A stretch of 8,178 nucleotides of DNA from a bacterium (GTDB taxonomy: Bacteria; Hydrogenedentota; Hydrogenedentia; Hydrogenedentiales; SLHB01): contig JAAEQP010001136.1 of the NCBI GenBank assembly GCA_024231375.1, positions 1 to 8,178 on the forward strand. The letters are read 5' to 3'. Position numbers and translations under genes: made by a program. Positions 1 to 6,946 of this stretch are shown one piece after another. Numbering within the stretch: position 1 is the first letter of the stretch; each line of letters begins with the position of its first letter. A model generated the notes under the pieces. That model was not told the origin of the DNA. It searched no databases and saw only the letters and a list, made by a program, of their open reading frames with translations.

Positions 1-2
1 GG

Positions 3-1415
3 ACCATCCGGAAGCTCAGCATCCTGATCCCCGTCTACAACGAGATCCCGACGCTAGAGCCGCTACTGCGCCGTGTGTTGGAAGCCCCCTTGCCGTGTGA
101 TCGCGAACTCGTGGTGGTGGACGACTGCTCCACCGACGGTAGCCGTGAGTTTCTGCAAGCATTCGCCGCCGACCATTCCGAGGTCCATGTGGTCCTCCAA
201 GAGAGGAATGGCGGCAAGGGCAAGGCCATCCGCACGGCCATTGAGCACGCCACAGGCGACTGGTCGATCATTCAAGACGCCGACCTTGAGTACGATCCCC
301 ACGATTACGGCGTCATGTTGGAGCCTGTCGTGCGCGGCATCGCCGACGCGGTGTTTGGCTCCCGATTCGCCATGTCGCGCTATCGCCGGGCCATGTACTT
401 CTGGCACACGGTCGCCAACAAGACGCTGACCCTGGCCGCCAACGTCTTCAGCGGTCTGAACTTAACCGACATGGAGACCTGCTACAAGCTGGTCCGGACC
501 GACATCCTCCAGATGCTCGATTTGCGTAGCAATGGGTTTGACATCGAACCCGAATTGACGCTGAAGCTGGCACGATGGGGCGCGCGCGTATACGAGGTCC
601 CCATCTCCTATCAGGGACGCACCTACGAGGAAGGCAAGAAGATCGGGGCCAAAGACGCCGTAATGGCGTTGCTGGCGCTGATCCGTTACCGATTCCTGCA
701 ACCTTCGTTTGTGAACGACCATGGATTCGCGGCGCTTCGCTCGCTCGAACGCGCTAAGTCCTTCAACCGATGGATGTTCGCTCAGTTCCAGCCTTGGCTG
801 GGCCGGGACGTGCTCGAGGCCGGGTCCGGTACCGGCAACCTCACCAAACTCATGCTCGACCGGTCTCGCCTGGTAGCCATGGACATCGACGAGGGCTACG
901 TGGGCCGCATCGACAGGGCCTACGGCCACCTGACCAACGTTTCCGTGCTGCAGGGCGACCTGACAAGCAGCGACGACCTCCAACGCGCGGCGGACGGGCA
1001 CCCCTTCGACAGCATCCTGTCCGCGAACGTGGTCGAGCACATTGAGGACGACGCGGGTGTCTTGAGAGGGTTTTATGATGCCCTGAAACCGGGGGGGCGG
1101 GCGGTGATTCTCGTGCCTCACAACCCGAAGTTATACTGCGATTTAGACAAGAATCTCGGCCATTTCCGCCGTTATACGTGCGACGACTTGAGCCGGAAGA
1201 TGGAAGAGGCCGGGTTCAAGGTCCTGAAGTGCTGGGGCTTCAACCGGGTCGGGGGTCTGGGTTGGCGCCTATCAGGATCGTGGATGCGCAAGCAGAAGCT
1301 ATCCCCCGGACAACTGTTCTGGTTCGAGCTCGCCATGCCCCTCATCCGCATTCTGGAGTACCTTCCGTTCCACACCCCTAACAGCGTCATCGCCGTGGGC
1401 GAGAAACCGGAGTAG
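3..1415 (+). CDS. Bifunctional family 2 glycosyltransferase / class I SAM-dependent methyltransferase (5' partial)
   Basis: The open frame runs in from the left edge, so the start codon lies outside the window. The first visible residues, TIRKLSILIPVYNE, are already the first beta strand of a GT-A glycosyltransferase, so only a few residues are missing; 470 are visible. Residues 1-230 resemble dolichyl/polyprenyl-phosphate mannose synthase (DPM1-like GT2): VVVDDCSTDGS at 37-47, a DAD metal/nucleotide-sugar motif at 92-94, GSRF at 119-122 and FDIEPELTLKL at 179-189. Residues about 255-470 form a Rossmann methyltransferase: SAM motif I VLEAGSGTGN (270-279), an acidic AMDID (292-296), NVVEHIEDD (342-350) and LKPGG (361-365). 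The GT half lacks C-terminal membrane helices, so it is probably cytosolic or peripheral. By family knowledge it transfers a sugar from a nucleotide sugar, perhaps to a polyprenyl phosphate; the methyl acceptor is unknown. It converges on the response regulator gene with a 51 bp gap in which I see no terminator hairpin. Confidence 0.93.
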   Translation, partial: TIRKLSILIPVYNEIPTLEPLLRRVLEAPLPCDRELVVVDDCSTDGSREFLQAFAADHSEVHVVLQERNGGKGKAIRTAIEHATGDWSIIQDADLEYDPHDYGVMLEPVVRGIADAVFGSRFAMSRYRRAMYFWHTVANKTLTLAANVFSGLNLTDMETCYKLVRTDILQMLDLRSNGFDIEPELTLKLARWGARVYEVPISYQGRTYEEGKKIGAKDAVMALLALIRYRFLQPSFVNDHGFAALRSLERAKSFNRWMFAQFQPWLGRDVLEAGSGTGNLTKLMLDRSRLVAMDIDEGYVGRIDRAYGHLTNVSVLQGDLTSSDDLQRAADGHPFDSILSANVVEHIEDDAGVLRGFYDALKPGGRAVILVPHNPKLYCDLDKNLGHFRRYTCDDLSRKMEEAGFKVLKCWGFNRVGGLGWRLSGSWMRKQKLSPGQLFWFELAMPLIRILEYLPFHTPNSVIAVGEKPE

Positions 1416-1466
1416 GGCACAGTCCGTCTTGATGAAGGTGGTGCTCAGGGACGCGGGAGGGGGGTC

Positions 1467-2387
1467 CTACTCAAGATTCCGCGCTACGTAGGGAGCGTCG
1501 GCTTTGCTTTTGGCTTGGAGCAGGCCGCGCATGGCTTCGCCGAGCACGTAGTCCGCGCCGCGGGCGCTGCCGTTCTTGCATGTGACGATACCCGCATTGA
1601 GTTTCACGTTGGTGGGAAAGGACGGGTCCGAGAAGGTGGTGGCATCGACTTCCCGCAGAATCTTGCCTGCATAGTCCACGGCCTGTTCGAGCGGGGCATG
1701 GGGGAGGACGGTGGCGAACATGGTGCCGTCGTACCGCGCCACCACGTCGTACAGGCGGCTGTAGTTGCGCACGGACATGGCCAACTCGGCCAGCAGGTCG
1801 TCGATGGAGACCGGGCCAAGTTCCTCGTCCAACGCGTTCACTTCGCTGACGTCAAACATCACACACGACACCGGGTAGCTGTGCCGGTGGGCTTCATCGA
1901 CCTCCTCTTCAAGGCGCTCCAATAGAAATCGACGATTGCGGAGTCCCGTGAGGTGGTCCGTGTAGGCCGAGTCCGTGAGAGAGTCCGGTTCCCCGTTGGC
2001 CTCGTCGGAGGCGGCTTTGCCTCGCATGGCGGCATCCACCCGCAGCATGACCATAGGCAGATTGTAGGGCTTTGTAATCCAGTCGGCCGCCCCGAGGGAG
2101 TAGCCGAGAGCGATATCGTCTTGGTCGCCCTTTACTGTGACGAAGATCACCGCGATGTCTTTGGTATTCGGGGATGCTTTTAGTTGCCGGCAGACGTCGT
2201 ACCCATCCATCCCCGGCATGCATACGTCCAGCAGAACCAAGTCTGCTTTCCCCGCCACACATGCCTCAAGCGCGTCCGTTCCGTTGTCCACCTGGAAAGC
2301 GCTATAGCCATGCAGCTTAAGCCCTTCGCAGAGTACCGAAGCCGACTCAACGTTGTCATCTGCCACACAAACCCGGAACTGCTCCAC
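1467..2387 (-). CDS. Response regulator: receiver domain plus degenerate GGDEF domain
   Basis: The 306-residue protein starts at a GTG codon, with AGGAG 11 nt upstream and the receiver's first strand beginning four residues in. Residues 1-122 are a CheY-type receiver with all key residues: acidic pair D10-D11, phosphoacceptor D54 in LLDVCMPGMDG, T84 and K106 in TKPY. An acidic linker (about 125-142) leads to a GGDEF-fold domain opening with the usual DHLTGLRNRR (144-153). The catalytic signature GG(D/E)EF is replaced by DGTMF (220-224), so the metal-binding acidic residue is lost. The DxD/FK...ND stretch is also altered (FDVSEVNALDE, 178-188). The inhibitory-site RxxD (R211, D214) is kept at the usual five-residue spacing before the signature. 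It is therefore probably not an active diguanylate cyclase but a phosphorylation-controlled c-di-GMP or GTP sensor (inference). No DNA-binding domain or membrane segment is seen. No histidine kinase gene is in the window. Confidence 0.92.
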   Translation of the reverse strand: MEQFRVCVADDNVESASVLCEGLKLHGYSAFQVDNGTDALEACVAGKADLVLLDVCMPGMDGYDVCRQLKASPNTKDIAVIFVTVKGDQDDIALGYSLGAADWITKPYNLPMVMLRVDAAMRGKAASDEANGEPDSLTDSAYTDHLTGLRNRRFLLERLEEEVDEAHRHSYPVSCVMFDVSEVNALDEELGPVSIDDLLAELAMSVRNYSRLYDVVARYDGTMFATVLPHAPLEQAVDYAGKILREVDATTFSDPSFPTNVKLNAGIVTCKNGSARGADYVLGEAMRGLLQAKSKADAPYVARNLE

Positions 2388-2440
2388 CAGAATCTCTGCT
2401 CCTGAAAGTTGTTTGCTGATTGGGCCTTGCCTCCCACCGA

Positions 2441-2470
2441 AGTGTACCTGATGAACTTTTCATTTGGCAA
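2441..2470 (-). promoter_or_regulatory. Candidate sigma70-type promoter for the response regulator gene
   Basis: On the - strand TTGCCA (2465-2470) and TACACT (2441-2446) are separated by 18 bp, a fair match to the housekeeping -35/-10 consensus. Transcription would start near 2434, giving a leader of about 45-50 nt before the GTG start at 2387. This is based only on consensus matching. Confidence 0.4.
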
Positions 2471-2494
2471 ATGTCCCCGTGCAGAGTGCCAGAG

Positions 2495-2523
2495 TTGAGG
2501 TACGGGATGGGAGTGCCTACAAT
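2495..2523 (+). promoter_or_regulatory. Candidate sigma70-type promoter for the SUMF1-BNR gene
   Basis: TTGAGG (2495-2500) and TACAAT (2518-2523) are separated by exactly 17 bp, close to the housekeeping consensus. It lies about 55 bp upstream of the start codon of the SUMF1-BNR gene, with a predicted start of transcription near 2530. It sits back to back with the response regulator promoter, with about 25 bp between the two -35 boxes, so one bound regulator could affect both. Confidence 0.5.
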
Positions 2524-2570
2524 TCAACATAGAGTTGGGCGAAGCCGTGGATCGGTTGCCCGAATTCGTC

Positions 2571-2578
2571 TAAGGAGG
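2571..2578 (+). promoter_or_regulatory. Strong ribosome binding site of the SUMF1-BNR gene
   Basis: TAAGGAGG is fully complementary to the anti-Shine-Dalgarno end of 16S rRNA and lies 7 nt before ATG 2586. It fixes that start codon, which also opens a proper signal peptide, and predicts efficient translation. Confidence 0.85.
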
Positions 2579-2585
2579 AACGACC

Positions 2586-4601
2586 ATGTCACGTCGGCGC
2601 ACGAATCTTCTGCTACCTGTGTTTCACATCGTATCCGCGGCGATGCTCGTCACGCCCGCCGCCCACGGGGAGGAATCCATGCCGGATCCAACCGCGAACA
2701 CCATAAATATGCACTTCGCCTTCATTCGCGCCGGCGAGTTTGCCATGGGGCAGGCCGACGGCGATTGGGACGAACGCCCCGTTCACACCGTGCGCATCTC
2801 GGGACCTTTCGCCATGTCCGTCACCGAGGTGACCAATGCCCAGTACGAGCAGTTTGACCCGTCCCACAAGGAACTGCGCGGCAAGGGGCTCGTGTCCACG
2901 GAGGACGACGATGCCGCGGTGTTTGTGAGCTGGCACGATGCGGTGGCGTTCTGTGAGTGGCTGTCCGAGAAGGAAGGCAAGCCGTACCGGCTGCCAACCG
3001 AAGCGGAATGGGAGTATGCCTGCCGCGCGGGTACCACTACCTCCTATTGGACGGGCGACACGTTGCCTGAAGCCTTCCACAAGCACCAGAAGACCGAGTG
3101 GACCCCTGTCGAGGTATCACTCAAGACCGGTGAAACGCCCCCGAACCCGTGGGGATTGCGCGATATGCATGGGAATGTCGAGGAATGGTGTGCCGACTGG
3201 TACGGGCCCTATGAAGACGCCGATCAGAAGGATCCGGTGGGCCGCGTCTCGTCCGAGTTCCGCGTCACGCGCGGGGGGAGCCACAGCACGGAGGTCGAGT
3301 TTCTACGGTCGGCGAATCGGTCCAGCGCCATTCCCGAGGACAAACACTGGTTCATCGGGTTCCGGGTGGTGATCGGCGACGCGCCCGAAACGGCGTTCCT
3401 GCCCGAACCGTCTGCTGCTCCCTGGGCACGCGATGTTCAGCAGGAACGTTTCGACTGGTCCGGGGGTCCCGAGGCCGATGTTCCGTTCTTTGAAGGACCC
3501 ACACGATACGTTCACATCCCACCGAACATGAACGGACCCATGTACAGTGGACATAACCATTGCCCGGCGCTGGCGGCATGCCCGAACGGCGACCTGTTGA
3601 CGATTTGGTACAGCACGAATACGGAACCCGGCCGCGAACTCTGCATCGTGGCGTCGCGTCTGCGGCGCGGCGAAACCGAGTGGGCCCCTGCCGCGCCTTT
3701 CTGGGACACGGCGGACCGGAACGATCACGCCAGCGCTTTGCTGTGGGACGGGGAGGACACGCTGTTCTTCTTCAACGGAGTGAGCACGGATGCCACATGG
3801 GGCAAACTGGCCCTCATCATGCGCACCAGCACCGATAACGGCGCAACCTGGTCCAAGACACGCATCATCAATCCTGAACATGGCCTCCGGAACATGCCTA
3901 TTGCGGGCGTCATCATGACGAAACGCGGCGACATCGTTCTCCCGTGCGACGCCGTGACGGGCGGCGACGGTGGTTCGGCCATTCACATCAGTTCGGATAA
4001 GGGGCTAACGTGGCATGAACCGGGCGCCGGCAAACCCGCGCCCGAGTTTCGTGCTGGCGGCACGGGTGCCTCGATCGCGGGCATTCACACAGGCGTCGTC
4101 GATCGTGAAGATGGTTCGCTGCTGGCCTTCGGGCGCGGCGACGCCATCGACAAGCACCTGGCCCAGAGCCACTCCACGGACATGGGCAAGACCTGGACCT
4201 ATTCGGCGAGTGAGTTTCCACCCATTGGCGGCGGCCAGCGGCTGGTGTTGCGACGGTTGCAGGAAGGTCCGCTCTTCTTTGCTTCGTTTTCGCGAAGGCT
4301 GACGGTCACGGACAAGGCTGGAAGCGAACGGAAGGTGAAGGGACTCTTCGCCGCGCTCAGTTTCGACAACGGCAAGACGTGGCCCGTGAAGAAGCTGATT
4401 ACGGACGGTCAACCGGCACGTGAAATGAACGGCGGCGGAAACACCCGCGCCTTCACGATGGGGCCCGATGAAGGCGAACCTCGCGGGTATATGGCCATGA
4501 CCCAGACGCCGGACGGTGTCATCCATCTCATCAGCAGCGCGTTGCACTACCGGTTCAATGTGGCGTGGCTGAAGGAGCCCATGCCGGCTGCCGCACCCTG
4601 A
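2586..4601 (+). CDS. Exported SUMF1/FGE-fold domain fused to a BNR (sialidase-like) propeller
   Basis: The 671-residue protein starts with a signal peptide: an RRR n-region, hydrophobic residues 8-24 and a likely cut near AAHG/EE (28-29). Residues 41-263 are an FGE-sulfatase (SUMF1/EgtB/PvdO-type) domain: GEFAMG (50-55), VTNAQYEQF (82-90), RLPTEAEWEYACRAG (135-149), GLRDMHGNVEEWCADWYG (190-207), RVTRGGSHS (226-234) and GFR (258-260). The two copper-binding catalytic cysteines of true formylglycine-generating enzymes (human C336/C341) align with T235 and L240, so sulfatase activation is unlikely. Residues about 303-660 form a BNR_2 propeller with four Asp boxes: STDNGATW (415-422), SSDKGLTW (469-476), STDMGKTW (530-537) and SFDNGKTW (592-599). 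The segment NHCPAL (324-329) occupies the place of the sialidase RIP motif, with His instead of the first carboxylate-binding Arg. It is probably a periplasmic or secreted glycan-binding or glycan-cleaving protein of unknown substrate. It has its own promoter and strong ribosome binding site, and ends 5 bp from the convergent GH92 stop. Confidence 0.9.
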   Translation: MSRRRTNLLLPVFHIVSAAMLVTPAAHGEESMPDPTANTINMHFAFIRAGEFAMGQADGDWDERPVHTVRISGPFAMSVTEVTNAQYEQFDPSHKELRGKGLVSTEDDDAAVFVSWHDAVAFCEWLSEKEGKPYRLPTEAEWEYACRAGTTTSYWTGDTLPEAFHKHQKTEWTPVEVSLKTGETPPNPWGLRDMHGNVEEWCADWYGPYEDADQKDPVGRVSSEFRVTRGGSHSTEVEFLRSANRSSAIPEDKHWFIGFRVVIGDAPETAFLPEPSAAPWARDVQQERFDWSGGPEADVPFFEGPTRYVHIPPNMNGPMYSGHNHCPALAACPNGDLLTIWYSTNTEPGRELCIVASRLRRGETEWAPAAPFWDTADRNDHASALLWDGEDTLFFFNGVSTDATWGKLALIMRTSTDNGATWSKTRIINPEHGLRNMPIAGVIMTKRGDIVLPCDAVTGGDGGSAIHISSDKGLTWHEPGAGKPAPEFRAGGTGASIAGIHTGVVDREDGSLLAFGRGDAIDKHLAQSHSTDMGKTWTYSASEFPPIGGGQRLVLRRLQEGPLFFASFSRRLTVTDKAGSERKVKGLFAALSFDNGKTWPVKKLITDGQPAREMNGGGNTRAFTMGPDEGEPRGYMAMTQTPDGVIHLISSALHYRFNVAWLKEPMPAAAP

Positions 4602-4606
4602 CGCGC

Positions 4607-6946
4607 CTACTGTGTAGCGGCGGGTTCCTTGCTCATCTCGAAGCGTAGGACGCCGCCGCGGGCGATCTCGTCATGGCGAATCCAGGTCCGCTCTAGAGGC
4701 GTGCCGTTCAGCGATACGCTACGCACGTAGAGATGGTCGGGCGCAAAGTTGTCGGCGACGATCTCGAGGGTTCCTTCTCCCAGTTTCACCTCGGCCCGTT
4801 CGAACAGCGGCGCGCCCAGCCAATACATGTCCGAGCCCGCCAGGGGGTAGAAGCCCAACGCGCTGAACACGTACCACACCGAAAGCGTCGCGGCGTCGTC
4901 GTTGCCGTCGAGACCGACGTAGCTGTCGTCGTATCGGGTATCCAGTAGCCAACGGACCCATCGCTGTGTCAGGTCCGGCCGCCCCGCGTCGTTGAACAGG
5001 TAGACCGCATGAATGTCGGGCTCGTTGCCGTGCCAGTAGTAGGCACTGGGGATGGGCGCGCCCAGGTCTGCATCGCAACGCACGAAGAAGGTGTTGAGTT
5101 CGTCCGCGAAGTGTTCGGGACTGTCGAACAGCGCAATCAGTCCTTCCGTGTCATAGGGAACCGCGTACCGCCACTGGAGCGCGCTGCCTTCGACGTAATC
5201 GTTGGTGAGTTCACCGGTCTTGTCAAGGTAGGTCAATTTCAGCGGGTCGAAGGCTTCCACGAACGTGCCGTCCGAATTGCGCGGGTGGAAGTACTGGGTC
5301 TCGGGGTTCCAGAGGTTTCGGTAGAAGGTCTGGTGTTCCCTGAAGAGCGCGACGTCCTCATCGCGGCCCAAGGCCTCCGCGAGGTTGGCGACGGCGAAAT
5401 CGGACCACCCGAATTCCAGCGTCCGTCCCACGGCTTCCTTCATCATCTCGGCAGGGCAGTAACTATACTTCAGGTAATGCTCGACACCTTCCCGCCCTGA
5501 GAACGCCGCGCCCTTGGGGGTTGCCTCAAGCGCGGTTCGGCGCATGGCCGCGTAGGCCGCTTCCACATCGAAATCGCGGATGCCTTTTAGATAGGTCTCG
5601 GCGACTACCATGTCGGCCGGCGTTCCGAGCATGGAATTAGTGTACCCGTGGCCGGACGGCCACCGCGGCAACCAGCCGCCCTGTTTCGCCATCGTCACAA
5701 GCGACACCACCATGTCACGCTGGTCTTGGGGCGCGATGAGTGCATAGAGCGAATGGACGTTGCGGAACGTGTCCCACAGCGACATATCCGTGAAGTACCG
5801 GAACCCCTCGGCCCTATGGATCTCGTTGTCGAATCCTTTGTACTCGCCGTTCACGTCGTTGAAGACCGTCGGCATCTGAAGTGCGCGGTACAGCGCCGTG
5901 TAGAACACCCTGCGCTGCGCGTCCGTAGCGCCCTCGATGGCGATGGTGCCGAGCCGCTCTTCCCACGCCGACTTCGCCTCTTCCAGAACCGCATCGAACG
6001 ACCGCCCCGCGGCTTCGGCCTGGAGGTTGGCCCGTGCGTTTGCAGCGCTCGCGTGGGAGATAGCCAGTCTGACTTCTATCGTTTTCGCCTCACCGCCTGG
6101 TGCGAAGGCAAGATCGACACCGACGTTGTCGTCAGTCGCCTTGGCTTCGCCTTTGAGCAGCGATTCTCCTTGCCATACGTCGTATCCCTCAAAGGCCTCG
6201 CTGAACCGGGCTACGAAGTACACTTGAAGTCCGCCGAACCGACCGCCAAAGGAGCCAAACGTCCGTATGCTGCCCGTGACCTCGTTTGCTTCGGGTGACA
6301 CCTGCACCACGCCTTCGGTGCTTCTGTGCCCGCCCAGGGCGTTGGACACGTCCAGGAGCAGGTGCGGCGTAGCGCCTGCATCGAAAGTGTAACGGTGGAT
6401 GCCCACGCGCTGGGTCGCCGTGAGCTCAACGAGGACCTTGGACTTGGGCAGACGAACCCCGTAGTACCCGGGAAATGCCTTCTCGTCGCCGTGCGAAAAC
6501 CGGACGTACTGCCCTTCCTTACGCGCTTCGAGGGACACGTGGGAGACCGTGGGCAGGATCAGAAAATGGCCGCCGTCGGTGGCGCCGGTGCCACTCAAGC
6601 GGGTGTGACTGAATCCCAGCAATCGGTCGTCGCCGTACCAGTAGCCAGAGGTGCTCAATGCACGTTTGTCCTTCACGAACGACAGGGTCTCTGGGCTCAG
6701 CCGCATCATGCCGAAGGGCCTCGATGCCCCGGGGAAGTTGTGAGCGCACATCCACGGGTACCCGCCGGTGCCGATGAAGGGATCCACCCATTGGCCGAGT
6801 TCGCCGGGTTTGGCGGGCGTTTCCAAGCGTCCCGGTCCGGCGCCCACGACACGGTAGTACTTGATTGCCAACCCGGCGACGCCCGCAACGCACAGCAGCA
6901 CGGGAATCGCCACGATGAGCAACAGGATCTTCAACAGCCGCTTCAT
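4607..6946 (-). CDS. GH92 family alpha-mannosidase, N-terminally membrane-anchored
   Basis: The 779-residue protein has the usual length and order of family GH92. By family knowledge these are calcium-dependent, inverting exo-acting alpha-mannosidases that trim high-mannose glycans. One hydrophobic helix (about 5-29, after MKRLLK) with no clear cleavage site suggests an uncleaved anchor with the enzyme facing the periplasm. The beta-sandwich domain starts at WVDPFIGTGG (53-62) and includes NFPGASRPFGMMRLSPET (70-87) and GFSHTRLSGTG (111-121). The (alpha/alpha)6 catalytic domain shows DMSLWDTFRN (387-396), YVEGSALQW (584-592), HGNEP (639-643) and GLDGNDD (678-684), followed by WYVFSALGFYPL (691-702). 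E642 of HGNEP sits where the general acid is expected, and D684 is the likely base region; both assignments come from memory of the family. The start is supported by AAGGAG 7 nt upstream and by the ATGA overlap with the SDR stop. It is the second gene of an SDR-GH92 operon. Confidence 0.95.
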   Translation of the reverse strand: MKRLLKILLLIVAIPVLLCVAGVAGLAIKYYRVVGAGPGRLETPAKPGELGQWVDPFIGTGGYPWMCAHNFPGASRPFGMMRLSPETLSFVKDKRALSTSGYWYGDDRLLGFSHTRLSGTGATDGGHFLILPTVSHVSLEARKEGQYVRFSHGDEKAFPGYYGVRLPKSKVLVELTATQRVGIHRYTFDAGATPHLLLDVSNALGGHRSTEGVVQVSPEANEVTGSIRTFGSFGGRFGGLQVYFVARFSEAFEGYDVWQGESLLKGEAKATDDNVGVDLAFAPGGEAKTIEVRLAISHASAANARANLQAEAAGRSFDAVLEEAKSAWEERLGTIAIEGATDAQRRVFYTALYRALQMPTVFNDVNGEYKGFDNEIHRAEGFRYFTDMSLWDTFRNVHSLYALIAPQDQRDMVVSLVTMAKQGGWLPRWPSGHGYTNSMLGTPADMVVAETYLKGIRDFDVEAAYAAMRRTALEATPKGAAFSGREGVEHYLKYSYCPAEMMKEAVGRTLEFGWSDFAVANLAEALGRDEDVALFREHQTFYRNLWNPETQYFHPRNSDGTFVEAFDPLKLTYLDKTGELTNDYVEGSALQWRYAVPYDTEGLIALFDSPEHFADELNTFFVRCDADLGAPIPSAYYWHGNEPDIHAVYLFNDAGRPDLTQRWVRWLLDTRYDDSYVGLDGNDDAATLSVWYVFSALGFYPLAGSDMYWLGAPLFERAEVKLGEGTLEIVADNFAPDHLYVRSVSLNGTPLERTWIRHDEIARGGVLRFEMSKEPAATQ

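Noticed and set aside
462..1121. 219-codon open frame on the - strand opposite the glycosyltransferase-methyltransferase
   Set aside because: It is a shadow of a gene with all catalytic motifs in place and shows no domain of its own.
1416..1466. Possible bidirectional terminator between the glycosyltransferase and response regulator genes
   Set aside because: Only a weak GCAC/GTGC pairing with a long loop is present and there is no T-run on either strand.
3303..3986. 227-codon open frame on the - strand opposite the SUMF1-BNR gene
   Set aside because: The opposite strand encodes a well-supported protein with Asp boxes through this stretch, and the antisense translation has no recognisable motif or ribosome binding site.
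5648..6298. 216-codon open frame on the + strand opposite the GH92 gene
   Set aside because: It is a high-GC antisense shadow with an Arg/Pro/His-rich translation and no recognisable domain, fully covered by a clear GH92 coding sequence.
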